Source: Gammaproteobacteria bacterium UBA7449 (GTDB lineage: Bacteria; Pseudomonadota; Gammaproteobacteria; Pseudomonadales; Pseudohongiellaceae). From it: a DNA stretch of 15,786 nt. Where the stretch lies: positions 17,923-33,708 of the forward strand of contig DLPV01000052.1 of NCBI GenBank assembly GCA_002477465.1. Reading direction: 5' to 3'. The notes beneath the pieces are model-generated. The model had not been told where the DNA came from. It was given only the letters and a program-made list of their open reading frames with translations, and ran no database searches. Numbering within the stretch: position 1 is the stretch's first letter; every line of letters starts with the position of its first letter. Below are positions 1 through 8,300 of this stretch, one piece after another. The position numbers and the translations under genes are program-made.

Positions 1-472
1 GACCGCTCACGACCGTTAATCCCTGGCCTGCCAGTTCTGCCGCTAGCCAGCGCGTGAAGCGCTTGGCCCGGGTGCTGGCTTTTCGGCTACCCACCATCGC
101 CACACAAAACTCGCCTAACAGCTCGACGCGACCTTTAACAAAAAGCAGAGCAGTGGGGTCATAAATCTGCTTGAGCAGAACAGGATAGGCGGGGTCGGCA
201 AGAGTAATGGGTTTCGCGCCCTCGTCTAGAGTGGCGGCGAAAATTTCTACCGCTGCATTGGAAAGCCGCTCGGCACATTGCCCAGCGGCAATTCTCTGAA
301 TTTCTGTGGCACCCGCGCGGCTAAAACCAGAATCTAGCAGCGACTGATGGGAAACCGACGGCAAGTCTGCGACCCGCAATTGCCTGCCAACAAGCAATCG
401 CCCCAGCCTGGCGTTGGTGACTATGCCGCTAATCAGGAGTCTTAGCGTCGCAAGAGTTTCGGTGGGTTCCAT
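1..472 (-). CDS. dprA: DNA processing protein DprA (Smf), N-terminal part, cut by the window edge
   Basis: DprA binds incoming single-stranded DNA in the cytoplasm during natural transformation and loads RecA on it. The gene is also widely kept in bacteria not known to be competent. About 157 residues are visible. Residues 88-114 (PITLADPAYPVLLK followed by YDPTALLFVKG) match the conserved segment before the Rossmann-like domain. Residues 124-133 (VAMVGSRKAS) and the end at GLTVVSG match the start of that nucleotide-binding domain; the rest lies beyond the left edge. No stop or frameshift interrupts the visible part. The ATG at 472 is chosen because AAGGA (479-483) stands six bases before it. 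The gene follows the broken LysM gene on the same strand after about 65 bases, so both may once have shared a transcript. Confidence 0.93.
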   Translation of the reverse strand, partial: MEPTETLATLRLLISGIVTNARLGRLLVGRQLRVADLPSVSHQSLLDSGFSRAGATEIQRIAAGQCAERLSNAAVEIFAATLDEGAKPITLADPAYPVLLKQIYDPTALLFVKGRVELLGEFCVAMVGSRKASTRAKRFTRWLAAELAGQGLTVVSG

Positions 473-492
473 TGATCATCCTTGAGCATTGG

Positions 493-508
493 AACAATAT
501 GAATTGTT
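493..508. repeat. Small AT-rich inverted repeat upstream of dprA
   Basis: AACAAT (493-498) and ATTGTT (503-508) form a perfect 6-bp dyad around a 4-base loop, in the short gap between the end of the LysM gene and the dprA start. It could be a weak hairpin or an operator-like site. A dyad of this length is easily found by chance in AT-rich spacer sequence, so no function is claimed. Confidence 0.25.
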
Positions 509-537
509 TGGGTTGTTTTAAGTCTTTTAGGGTCTAA

Positions 538-1635
538 CTATGGACTGAGCACCCTGCTATTGATTTCGATGGGCTAGAGGCTGTTAAGCACCACGGCATA
601 GCTCATTGAGTCGAATGTGCGATAGACCAACAGAGTGCCAATCTCATCGCCAGGAAGTTGTAGCCGGTCTCGACTAAACAGTGCTCGCATGCGCTGACGA
701 AAACTCATGCGGTCCCGCTCCATTCCATCTACCATCATGGAATCTTCTTTCGATATGGCCAGCACATCACCAATCGCTAAATTGTCGCCAGCACCGAGGT
801 TTATCACCACCGTGTCCAGCTGGGAAACCATCTGCTAGTTCCCCAGAAATGCGACGATACGGCCTTCTATGTCTAAAGCAGGCTCGGTCGGGAAAATTGT
901 CGCCCCAATTGTCGTCTCTTCCCGGACTAGTAAGCGGTCACCAACCCGGATCTCCTTGGCAATGTTGTTAATCGATAGACGGCGCAGTTCGGCTGATTAC
1001 ACTGCGGCGATGCTGGCGAAGTCGACATATTCGACTTCAATGCCAATCAGGATGCCATCATCATCGTCATCATAATGTTCACGGAATGGGCGGTAAACTT
1101 CGAATAAGGTCGTCCCGGAAGGCCATTCGCCACGGGCGTGAACTTCATCTCCGGTGGCGATTGCGAGGGCATCACCAATGTTACTCACAATATAAGGGGC
1201 ATCTTCCAGTAAGGTCTGGCTGACGATGCGGTTGCGCGCAAAGCTATTCTCGATCGCTTCCAGGGGAATGGCGGGAATCGCACTGGAAAGCGCTTGCTCT
1301 CGCATTTCCGGCCCCAGTTCCTCAACTTCACGATCCCCTCGCAGCACCAGTATCCTGGGCGCGCCGTCGACGTAGCTGATCCGCAGTTCGTCTCCGGAAT
1401 AGATAAAGTCGGCGTTGTCCAGATAGGGGTCCGGTAGCCATACCTCAGGCCATCTTTCAGGATCATTCAAGAACTGGCCGGCTATGTCTCACAAGTTGTC
1501 GCTATCTTGCACAATATAGCGTTCCGGCATGCCGTTCTTTAACAGGCTGGTTTGGGCGTAAACTGGACTGGTAAACAACAGCACAGCCAATCCCAGAGCC
1601 AGATTGTTAAAGAGCCTGTTAAATAGTATTTTCAT
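538..1635 (-). pseudogene. Secreted LysM-domain protein, TsaP-like, broken by four in-frame stop codons
   Basis: One frame runs from ATG 1635 to TAG 538-540, 366 codons, close to the usual size of TsaP-type LysM proteins. It begins with a signal peptide (residues 1-27, ending SPVYA before Q), then a LysM domain (YIVQDSDNL-stop-DIAGQFL, then WPEVW and IYSGDEL). The C-terminal region is like TsaP: VVINLGAGDNLAIGDVLA and later LLVYRTFDSMSYAVVL. Internal stops are TGA (1489-1491), TAA (997-999), TAG (835-837) and TAG (574-576). The TGA sits where LysM domains have Trp (TLWDI), and all four stops are one transition away from TGG, CAA or CAG. No frameshift is seen. TsaP ties the type IV pilus secretin to peptidoglycan; a gene of this kind lies between def and dprA in Pseudomonas. 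The longest surviving open pieces are 997-1470 and 574-831; neither has signal peptide plus LysM. The protein is probably not made, unless the stops are sequencing errors. Confidence 0.85.
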
Positions 1636-1751
1636 CAATTAAATTCTGCACCTAGTGGCACAGTCACGTTAGCAATACGGTATAATTAGTACTAGAAGCA
1701 ATTCACACTGCTCTCAGTTTAATCCCGTTGAATTACCCCATATAAAGACTT
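1636..1751. promoter_or_regulatory. Divergent intergenic region with a TATAAT box reading toward def
   Basis: The spacer between the divergent LysM gene and def holds a perfect TATAAT at 1681-1686, 66 bases before the def ATG. At the -35 distance only weak matches occur (GGCACA at 1657-1662, three of six bases). It is the best candidate promoter for the def-fmt-rsmB-trkA-trkH run. The adjoining bases (TATAATTA) also read TAATTATA on the other strand, so a promoter toward the LysM gene could overlap it, but no convincing second hexamer pair is visible. Confidence 0.45.
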
Positions 1752-2258
1752 ATGGCGCTGCTACCCATATTGGAATTTCCAGATCCCAGGCTACGCAAAG
1801 TAGCCAGTCCCGTAACTGTTTTCGACTTAAAGCTGGAAGTCTTGATCGACGATATGTTCGAGACCATGTACGACTCTCAAGGTATTGGGCTTGCGGCGAC
1901 TCAGATTGACGTCCATAAACGCTTGCTGGTCATCGATGTCTCAGAGAGCAAGGATAGTCCTCTTGTCTTCATCAATCCAAGTTTTGAGATAATTGAGGAT
2001 GAGCTTTCTGAATATGACGAAGGCTGCCTGTCAGTTCCTGGGTTTTACGAAACGGTTTCACGCCCGAAAGGTATCAAAGTGCAGGCACAGGACCGCAAAG
2101 GCGAAAAGTTTGAGATCGAAGCAGAGGGTATCCTGGCTACCTGCATCCAGCATGAAATCGACCACCTGGATGGCAAACTGTTTGTGGATTACATCAGCGC
2201 TCTGAAGCGCCAACGTATTCGCAGTAAACTCGAAAAAGAACACAAGAAGTCCGCCTGA
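1752..2258 (+). CDS. def: Peptide deformylase
   Basis: Def removes the formyl group from the initiator methionine of nascent proteins, a metal-dependent step in the cytoplasm at the ribosome exit. The 168 residues match the family's usual length. All three signature motifs are present: GIGLAATQ (44-51), EGCLS (90-94) with metal ligand Cys92, and QHEIDHLDG (133-141) with ligands His134 and His138 and catalytic Glu135. The start ATG gives the typical N-terminus (ILEFPDPRLR within the first 15 residues), although no strong ribosome binding site precedes it. The gene is first in the plus-strand run and ends four bases before fmt, which puts the formylating and deformylating enzymes side by side as in most bacteria. 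Confidence 0.98.
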   Translation: MALLPILEFPDPRLRKVASPVTVFDLKLEVLIDDMFETMYDSQGIGLAATQIDVHKRLLVIDVSESKDSPLVFINPSFEIIEDELSEYDEGCLSVPGFYETVSRPKGIKVQAQDRKGEKFEIEAEGILATCIQHEIDHLDGKLFVDYISALKRQRIRSKLEKEHKKSA

Positions 2259-2262
2259 TTTC

Positions 2263-3240
2263 ATGACCCCTCTAAAAATCTGTTTTGCGGGGACACCCAG
2301 CTTCGCGGCTGAGCACCTTGCCGCGCTCATCGCTGCGAAACACAATATCGTTGCCGTCTATACACAACCTGATCGGCCATCGGGCCGCGGCAAAAAACTG
2401 CAGCCCAGCCTGGTAAAACAGGTCGCTCTTGATAACGGTCTTATTATCAAGCAACCAAAGTCCCTCAAGCTAGCCGATGCACAGCAAGAACTGGCGGCGT
2501 TTTCACCCGACCTCTTAATCGTGGTTGCTTATGGTCTGATCTTGCCACAGGAGATTCTCGATATTCCCCGGCTTGGCTGTATCAACGTGCATGCCTCTTT
2601 ATTACCACGCTGGCGCGGTGCGGCGCCTATTGAGCGAGCCATACTTGCTGGAGATAAAGAGTCAGGTGTCACTATCATGAAAATGGATGCTGGCCTCGAC
2701 ACTGGCCCCATGCTTTATAAGTCCAAAGTCACAATTGCGCCAAGCGATGGCCGGGAATCCCTAACAGAAAAGCTCAGTAATGCCGGCACTTCTGCGCTAC
2801 TACATACTCTGGATAACTTCACTGCCTTGAGTGAAAGCGCTGAATTGCAAGATGATACACTGAGCACCTATGCGGCCAAGATTGATAAGTCAGAATCATT
2901 ACTTCAGTGGCAACTTCCGGCAGAGCAGCTTTGCCGAGTCGTTAGAGCAGGTGTTGGCAGGGTGCCTGCTTATAGTTTTATGGGGGGTGAGCGGCTTCGA
3001 ATTCTTGAAGCGAGCCCTCTTGAACAATACCCACTTGCTGCAGATAAAGATGTGCCGGCTGGCACTATTTTAGGCATTGATTCAACCGGCGTAGAAGTCT
3101 CCTGTAGCAACTCATCACTATTGGTTACCAGGATTCAGCTTGCTGGAAAGAAGCCATGGTCGATACGCGATCTAATGAATTCCGGGACCACAATAGTGGA
3201 GACTGGCAAACGTTTCGATAATGGCGATAGCAATGGCTAG
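2263..3240 (+). CDS. fmt: Methionyl-tRNA formyltransferase
   Basis: Fmt transfers a formyl group from 10-formyltetrahydrofolate to Met-tRNA(fMet), making the initiator tRNA. The 325 residues are of normal length. The N-terminal catalytic domain has the folate-binding segment SLLPRWRGAAPI (112-123) and the catalytic set Asn108, His110 and Asp146 (the last in MDAGLDTGPM). The C-terminal tRNA-binding domain starts at about residue 205. A small deviation is TPSFA where TPDFA is usual near residue 11. The ATG lies four bases after the def stop, with only a weak AAGAAG element upstream, so translation is probably coupled to def. The 3' end overlaps the rsmB start. Confidence 0.98.
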   Translation: MTPLKICFAGTPSFAAEHLAALIAAKHNIVAVYTQPDRPSGRGKKLQPSLVKQVALDNGLIIKQPKSLKLADAQQELAAFSPDLLIVVAYGLILPQEILDIPRLGCINVHASLLPRWRGAAPIERAILAGDKESGVTIMKMDAGLDTGPMLYKSKVTIAPSDGRESLTEKLSNAGTSALLHTLDNFTALSESAELQDDTLSTYAAKIDKSESLLQWQLPAEQLCRVVRAGVGRVPAYSFMGGERLRILEASPLEQYPLAADKDVPAGTILGIDSTGVEVSCSNSSLLVTRIQLAGKKPWSIRDLMNSGTTIVETGKRFDNGDSNG

Positions 3241-4531
3241 CAATAGCCGGGCGATCGCCGCCAAGATTCTTGGGAGCTTACTGAAAAAGCAAGGCTCCCT
3301 CTCTAACCAGCTAGACCCATTCCGCGACGAAGCTGAGTTCCAGTTTATTCAGGAGCTGTGCTTTGGCACGTGCCGGTGGTTCCATCAGCTAGATTTTCTA
3401 CTGCAGGAATTGTTAAGCAAGCCACTCAAGTCAAAAGATCGTGATGTTCGCGCATTAATGCTGATTGGGCTGTATCAGCTCAAATTTATGCGGGTTCCAG
3501 ACCATGCGGCGATTAATGAGACTGTTAGTGCGACGTCTGATCTCAAACAGCGCTGGGCCAGGGGTTTGGTAAATGCCGTCTTGCGAAATTTCCAGCGCCA
3601 GGCAGACACGCTGCAAGCCAATCTGGATAGTGCCAGCTTGGCCAGCCGCGCATCGCACCCTGATTGGCTGGTGGAGGCTGTCGCCACAGATTGGCCAGAC
3701 CAGCTTGAAGATATTCTTGATGCGAGCAACGCCAGGCCGCCTCTGACACTTAGAGTCAACCTCGCGCGCCAGAGCCGGGAGCAATACTTGCAAAAATTGT
3801 CCTCGCTGGGGATTCAGGCGACGCCGGGCTTACTGGCAAATTCTGCAATCTATCTATCGGAACCCATGCCCGTGCATAACATTCCGGGCTTCGCTGAGGG
3901 AGAGTTAAGCGTTCAGGATGAGGCTTCGCAACTTGTTGCAGGCACCTTGCGTCTGGAGCCAGGTTTGCAGCTACTGGATGCCTGTGCCGCACCGGGCGGA
4001 AAAACCTCTCATATTCTGGAAAGTGAGCACTCGCTTACTCGCCTGGTCGCAATTGAAAAGGAAAAATCCAGGCTATTCAGGATTGAAGAGAACCTGCAAA
4101 GACTAAAGCTAGCGGCGACGTTAGTCTGCGCTGATGCTGCTGTGCTTGCGTCCTGGTGGGATGGTGAAGGGTTTGATCGCGTCCTGCTAGATGCGCCTTG
4201 CAGTGCAACAGGAGTCATAAGACGACACCCTGACATCAAGCTGCTGCGTACACCGGAACAGGTCACTGAGCTGCTGGTAACACAGCAGCAGCTGTTGCGG
4301 AATCTATGGCAGTGTCTAAAGCCCGGCGGCCTGTTTCTTTACACCACTTGCTCGATTCTGCCTGAGGAAAATCAGGCCCAGATTCGGCAATTCCTCGACA
4401 GCCATCATGATGCTAAATATGAGGGCATCGCGGCCGATTGGGGAGTAGAATGTGAGACAGGAAGGCAGCTGCTCCCCAGTACCAGCAGCGGTGCCGATGG
4501 GTTCTTCTTTTCCTTGCTGCGCAAATGCTAA
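3221..4531 (+). CDS. rsmB: 16S rRNA (cytosine(967)-C(5))-methyltransferase RsmB
   Basis: RsmB (Sun/Fmu) makes m5C967 in 16S rRNA using S-adenosylmethionine. The 436 residues begin with a NusB-like RNA-binding domain (about residues 8-135, including LSNQL, QELCFG, GLYQL and LVNAVLRNF). The Rossmann methyltransferase domain follows: SAM loop DACAAPGGKT (253-262), DAPCSATG with Cys327, and TTCSILPEEN with the nucleophile Cys377. The end GADGFFFSLLRK is typical. Two starts are possible: ATG 3221, giving a 20-base overlap with fmt, or ATG 3233, giving an 8-base overlap and a protein four residues shorter. Neither has a strong ribosome binding site, so coupling to fmt translation is likely. The longer form is given. 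Confidence 0.97.
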   Translation: MAIAMASNSRAIAAKILGSLLKKQGSLSNQLDPFRDEAEFQFIQELCFGTCRWFHQLDFLLQELLSKPLKSKDRDVRALMLIGLYQLKFMRVPDHAAINETVSATSDLKQRWARGLVNAVLRNFQRQADTLQANLDSASLASRASHPDWLVEAVATDWPDQLEDILDASNARPPLTLRVNLARQSREQYLQKLSSLGIQATPGLLANSAIYLSEPMPVHNIPGFAEGELSVQDEASQLVAGTLRLEPGLQLLDACAAPGGKTSHILESEHSLTRLVAIEKEKSRLFRIEENLQRLKLAATLVCADAAVLASWWDGEGFDRVLLDAPCSATGVIRRHPDIKLLRTPEQVTELLVTQQQLLRNLWQCLKPGGLFLYTTCSILPEENQAQIRQFLDSHHDAKYEGIAADWGVECETGRQLLPSTSSGADGFFFSLLRKC

Positions 4532-4579
4532 GGGAATTCCAGGACAGCTCGCGATTACACTTCAGAAAACACGCAACCC

Positions 4580-5953
4580 ATGAAAATAATCATCCTCGGT
4601 GCCAATCAGGTGGGCAGCGCCCTCGCTGAAACCCTTTCCAATGAGAAAAACGACATCACGATCGTGGATGAGGATAGTGAGCGCCTGCAGGAGCTTAACG
4701 ATCACATTGACGCCCGGGTTGTGGCTGGCGCGCCGTCCCACCCTTCCACTCTATTGCAGGCTGGCGCAGACGACGCAGAGATGCTTATAGCCGTCACCGA
4801 CAGTGATGAAACCAACATGGTTGCCTGTCATGTTGCTCTCACGCTTTACAAAGTGCATCGCAGAATTTGCCGCATCCGCGCCGGCTCTTATACCAAAAGC
4901 GAAAAGCTCTTTCGGGTCGAGGGAATGCCCGACATTGAGATAATAAGCCCGGAAGAGATAGTCTCTGACTACATTACTCGCCTGATCGATTTACCCGGCT
5001 CATTACAGGTTCTGGATTTCGCCGACGGGCGTGTGCAGTTGGTTGCTGTGAAAGCATTCTATGGAGGCCCACTAGTCGGCCAGGAAATTCGCTTGATTCG
5101 TCAGCATATGCCGGGGGTGGACACCAGGGTCGCGGCAATATTCCGCAAGGACCGCCCGATTACCCCAGAAGGGTCTACTGTGATTGAGGCTGATGATGAA
5201 GTCTTCTTCGTCGCCGCGCAGGAAAACATTCGTGCCTGTATGGGCGAACTTCGAAGATTGGACAGGCCATACAAGCGCATCATGATTGCTGGCGGTGGCA
5301 AAATCGGACACCGGCTAGCGAGCAATATTGAAGAACGCTATCAGGTGAAATTAATCGAAACAGACACTGAGCGATGTGCCTACCTGTCCGAGAATCTGCA
5401 CGACTCCATCGTTCTCCATGGCGAAGGGTCTGACAAGGATCTGCTGATAGAAGAAAATATCGAAGAAACCGATGTGTTTCTTGCGCTTACCAATGATGAC
5501 GAAGCGAACATCATGTCCTCGTTGCTCGCGAAGCGACTGGGTGCCAAGAAGGTCATGGCGATTATCAACAACCCTGCTTATGTCGACCTGGTGCAGGGGG
5601 GCGAAATCGATATCGCGATCTCTCCCCAGCTCGCAACAATAGGCATTTTATTGGCCCACGTGCGGCGCGGTGATGTGGTTGCGGTACATTCGCTGCGGCG
5701 TGGTGCTGCCGAGGCAATGGAAGCAATTGCCCACGGTGATGAAACCAATTCAAAAGTCGTGAAGCGTGCAATCGAGGATATAGAGCTGCCGGAGGGCACC
5801 ACCATAGGTGCCATCGTCCGCAATAATGAAGTGCTTATCGCACACGACGACACCGTTATCGAATCAGATGATCACGTTATACTCTTTTTGGTTGACCGCA
5901 AGACCATTCCAGAAGTGGAACGGTTGTTCCAGGTCGGTTTTAGCTTTTTCTAG
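4580..5953 (+). CDS. trkA: Trk system potassium transporter, NAD(H)-binding regulatory subunit TrkA
   Basis: TrkA is the cytoplasmic ring-forming subunit that gates the TrkH potassium channel in response to nucleotides. Its 457 residues match the family length and show the expected duplication of two RCK units. The first unit has a Rossmann motif GANQVG (7-12) with acidic residues at the end of strand 2 (IVDED, 28-32). The second has GGGKIG (238-243) with LIETD (258-262). Each is followed by an RCK-C domain (about 145-225 and 375-455). A 48-base spacer separates it from rsmB; I see no terminator or clear promoter in it, so it probably belongs to the same operon. trkH follows after six bases, so regulator and channel are made together. 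Confidence 0.97.
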   Translation: MKIIILGANQVGSALAETLSNEKNDITIVDEDSERLQELNDHIDARVVAGAPSHPSTLLQAGADDAEMLIAVTDSDETNMVACHVALTLYKVHRRICRIRAGSYTKSEKLFRVEGMPDIEIISPEEIVSDYITRLIDLPGSLQVLDFADGRVQLVAVKAFYGGPLVGQEIRLIRQHMPGVDTRVAAIFRKDRPITPEGSTVIEADDEVFFVAAQENIRACMGELRRLDRPYKRIMIAGGGKIGHRLASNIEERYQVKLIETDTERCAYLSENLHDSIVLHGEGSDKDLLIEENIEETDVFLALTNDDEANIMSSLLAKRLGAKKVMAIINNPAYVDLVQGGEIDIAISPQLATIGILLAHVRRGDVVAVHSLRRGAAEAMEAIAHGDETNSKVVKRAIEDIELPEGTTIGAIVRNNEVLIAHDDTVIESDDHVILFLVDRKTIPEVERLFQVGFSFF

Positions 5954-5959
5954 GGCCCT

Positions 5960-7414
5960 ATGCATCCCGCCACCATTGTAAAGATACTTGGCTTGCTGCT
6001 GATGCTCTTCAGCTTACTAGGCAACCTGCCGCCACTGCTGGTATCACTTATCTATAGTGACGGTTCAGCGGCCGCCTTTCTTTATTCTATCGGCATTTTA
6101 TTTTCCACTGGCCTGATGCTCTGGCTAATCACTTCCAGCCAACACAAGGAATTGAGCAATCGCGACGGCTTTATGGTTGTCACTTTATTCTGGGCGGTGC
6201 TTGGCACTGCGGGCTGCCTGCCCTTATTATTCTCCCCCGCCACCGAACTCAGCTTAACGGATGCCGTTTTCGAATCCATATCGGGGCTGACCACTACTGG
6301 GGCTACCGTGATTTCTGGCCTCGATGAATTGCCGGAGTCCATATTGTTCTACCGACAGCTTTTGCAGTGGCTAGGCGGTATGGGAATCATCGTTCTTGCA
6401 GTAGCACTTTTGCCAATGCTCGGTATCGGCGGCATGCAGCTCTATCGCGCGGAAAGCCCCGGGCCGGTAAAAGACACCAAGTTAGTCCCGCGTTTGGCCG
6501 AGACGGCCAAGTCGCTTTGGTTAATCTATCTCACTCTTACCCTGATTTGTGCACTGGCCTATTGGGCTGTTGGCATGAGCCTGTTCGATGCAGTTTCCCA
6601 TAGCTTCAGCACCGTGGCGATCGGAGGCTTCTCAACCCATGACAGTAGCCTGGCCTACTTCGATAGCCCGCTGGTGGAATCTATCGCCATCGTATTCATG
6701 GTTATTGCTGGAATCAATTTCGCCCTGCACTTTTTCGCGTTTCAGAAAAAGCAGTTTCGGCACTACCTGCATGATCCCGAATTCAAGTTTTATGCCTTTA
6801 TCTTGTGTAGCGTTTCAATCGTCACGGTGCTGGTCCTTACTTTTAACGGGACTTACGATTCTTTCTGGGAAGCCCTGAGACGCGGTGTATTTCAAGTGGT
6901 TTCATTCGCAACTACCACTGGCTTCGCGACAGCCGACTTTAACTCCTGGCCGCTTTTTCTTCCATATGTGCTTTTGTATGCAGCCATTATTGGTGCTTGC
7001 GCTGGTTCCACCGGGGGCGGCATGAAAGTCATCCGTATCCTGCTTATTTTTAAGCAGGGTTTCCGAGAAGTGCAAAGACTGATTCATCCCCGTGCTGTTA
7101 TCCCGATCAAGCTGGGAAAGAAAGTCATGTCGGATCGGGTTGTTGAATCAGTGTGGGGATTCTTTGCGGTCTACGTAATGGCCTTCATGGTGATGCTGCT
7201 GGCATTGCTTGCAACCGGGCTTGATATCATCACTGCTTTTAGTGCCGTAGGCGCCTGCATAAACAATCTTGGTCCCGGGCTGTCTGGTGTTGCGGAAACC
7301 TATGGCGCATTGCCCGGCCCTGCAAAATGGATCTTGTGCCTTGCTATGCTGCTCGGTCGACTGGAAGTTTTTACCTTGTTGGTGCTCTTTACGCCCATGT
7401 TCTGGAAACGCTAG
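5960..7414 (+). CDS. trkH: Trk system potassium uptake protein TrkH
   Basis: TrkH is the inner-membrane channel subunit that takes up potassium and binds the TrkA ring. Its 484 residues are the normal length and mostly hydrophobic segments. The four pore-loop filters with their conserved glycines are visible in order: TTTGATV (111-117), STVAIGGF (217-224), ATTTGFA (318-324) and AVGACINNLGPG (429-440). GSTGGGMKVIR (349-359), conserved in the family, lies after the third loop. AGGG at 5952-5955 overlaps the trkA stop and stands four bases before the ATG, so translation is probably coupled. The gene ends the plus-strand run and converges on the acyltransferase gene, with a 52-base gap lacking a strong terminator. 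Confidence 0.97.
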   Translation: MHPATIVKILGLLLMLFSLLGNLPPLLVSLIYSDGSAAAFLYSIGILFSTGLMLWLITSSQHKELSNRDGFMVVTLFWAVLGTAGCLPLLFSPATELSLTDAVFESISGLTTTGATVISGLDELPESILFYRQLLQWLGGMGIIVLAVALLPMLGIGGMQLYRAESPGPVKDTKLVPRLAETAKSLWLIYLTLTLICALAYWAVGMSLFDAVSHSFSTVAIGGFSTHDSSLAYFDSPLVESIAIVFMVIAGINFALHFFAFQKKQFRHYLHDPEFKFYAFILCSVSIVTVLVLTFNGTYDSFWEALRRGVFQVVSFATTTGFATADFNSWPLFLPYVLLYAAIIGACAGSTGGGMKVIRILLIFKQGFREVQRLIHPRAVIPIKLGKKVMSDRVVESVWGFFAVYVMAFMVMLLALLATGLDIITAFSAVGACINNLGPGLSGVAETYGALPGPAKWILCLAMLLGRLEVFTLLVLFTPMFWKR

Positions 7415-7466
7415 TCCCTATCGAAGGGTTGCTTTCTCACTATATTCTTTATGTGCGACCAGGCGC

Positions 7467-8300
7467 TTAGCGTGGCTTCGTTCTATAGAATTCTGAATTG
7501 TCGGGGCGACGCCGAAACCGCTTGTATTCCCATTGGTATTGCGAAGCCGCTTTTCGCACAGCAGATTCTACTGTCCTGTTCAGCCCCTCAGTTGATTCCT
7601 TAATATCGCTGCTATAAATTTTCTCGTCGGCCTGCTCGAATATTGCGACAAAGCCTTTACCTCTGGGCAAACGCTTGGCGAAGCCACAAAATACCCGAGC
7701 GTCAGTGCGCTGTATGAGCTTACTGACCAAGGTCATTGTGAGTGCTGGCTCGCCAAAAAAATTGGCAAACTCCCCACCCTCATCCGTAGGCACCTGGTCT
7801 GGCAATATGCCTACGATCTCACCTCTCTTCAGAGCTGTTAAAAGCTGCGCCACTCCTTTTCGATTAGTTGGCGCAAGACTGACACCATTGCGTGCTCGAA
7901 CTCTGCGCAGCAATCTGTCCAGCCCCTCTATACGGGGCGGTTGATACATGAAATTGGCGCGACGACCTTCGCTGGCATAGAAACCAAAAATCTCCCAGTT
8001 GCTAAGATGTGGGGCCAGAAGAATGACGCCTCGAGGCCCGGCTGCGGCGGCCGCAAATTCTTCTAACCCGTCTGAGTCTTTAACCAGATTGAGGGTGCTT
8101 GTGATGGGTGAGACCCAGGCCTTTCCCATTTCCAAGGCGGTACATGCAGTATTGATCAAGCTCTCTTTCACCAGTTGATTGATCTGTGTGGAGGGCATTT
8201 CAGGGAAACAGGTCTGCAGATTCTTGCGTGTGGTTTCCTGGGTTCGGTTCGGAATTAAATACAGCAAGGATCCCCAGATCCAGCCAATCCCATGGAGCAC
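7467..8300 (-). CDS. LpxL/HtrB-family lipid A acyltransferase (start uncertain)
   Basis: Proteins of this family add a secondary acyl chain to lipid A at the inner face of the inner membrane. The acyltransferase motif APHLSNWE is present, with His98 and Glu103 (HX4E). CFPEM (31-35) and LPDQVPTDEGG (167-177) are also typical. Position beside glyQ resembles the HtrB-type gene of Pseudomonas. From the only standard start, GTG 8300, the protein has 277 residues, about 20 fewer than usual. The frame continues upstream to 8372 with family-like sequence (FAYLIIRTILTICSWLPLP) but no ATG, GTG or TTG before the in-frame TAA at 8373-8375. No ribosome binding site precedes the GTG. The true start may be a rare codon (ATT or ATC), or the N-terminus has been damaged. 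Acyl chain length and position cannot be told. Confidence 0.85.
   Translation of the reverse strand: MLHGIGWIWGSLLYLIPNRTQETTRKNLQTCFPEMPSTQINQLVKESLINTACTALEMGKAWVSPITSTLNLVKDSDGLEEFAAAAAGPRGVILLAPHLSNWEIFGFYASEGRRANFMYQPPRIEGLDRLLRRVRARNGVSLAPTNRKGVAQLLTALKRGEIVGILPDQVPTDEGGEFANFFGEPALTMTLVSKLIQRTDARVFCGFAKRLPRGKGFVAIFEQADEKIYSSDIKESTEGLNRTVESAVRKAASQYQWEYKRFRRRPDNSEFYRTKPR

Noticed and set aside
574..831. A separate 85-residue protein gene
   Set aside because: It is the C-terminal piece of the same broken frame and matches the TsaP C-terminal region.
1054..1072. Short CAT/CGT triplet run that looks like a microsatellite
   Set aside because: It simply encodes a run of five Asp residues in the LysM gene, with mixed codons, in a loop region.
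997..1470. A separate 157-residue protein gene
   Set aside because: It is the middle piece of the broken LysM gene in the same frame, lacking the signal peptide and the start of the LysM domain, with no ribosome binding site of its own.
1489..1491. Stop codon readthrough or recoding (selenocysteine or a changed code) in the LysM gene
   Set aside because: Four stops of three kinds occur in the frame, and neighbouring genes end normally with TGA, TAA and TAG. No selenocysteine-type context is evident, and the TGA site expects Trp.
2183..2193. DnaA box-like TGTGGATTA
   Set aside because: It is a single one-mismatch copy inside the conserved def coding sequence, with no cluster and no AT-rich unwinding region.
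7416..7437. Terminator between trkH and the acyltransferase gene
   Set aside because: CCCT/AGGG forms only a 4-bp stem, followed by a mixed TTGCTTTCT tract; too weak to call.
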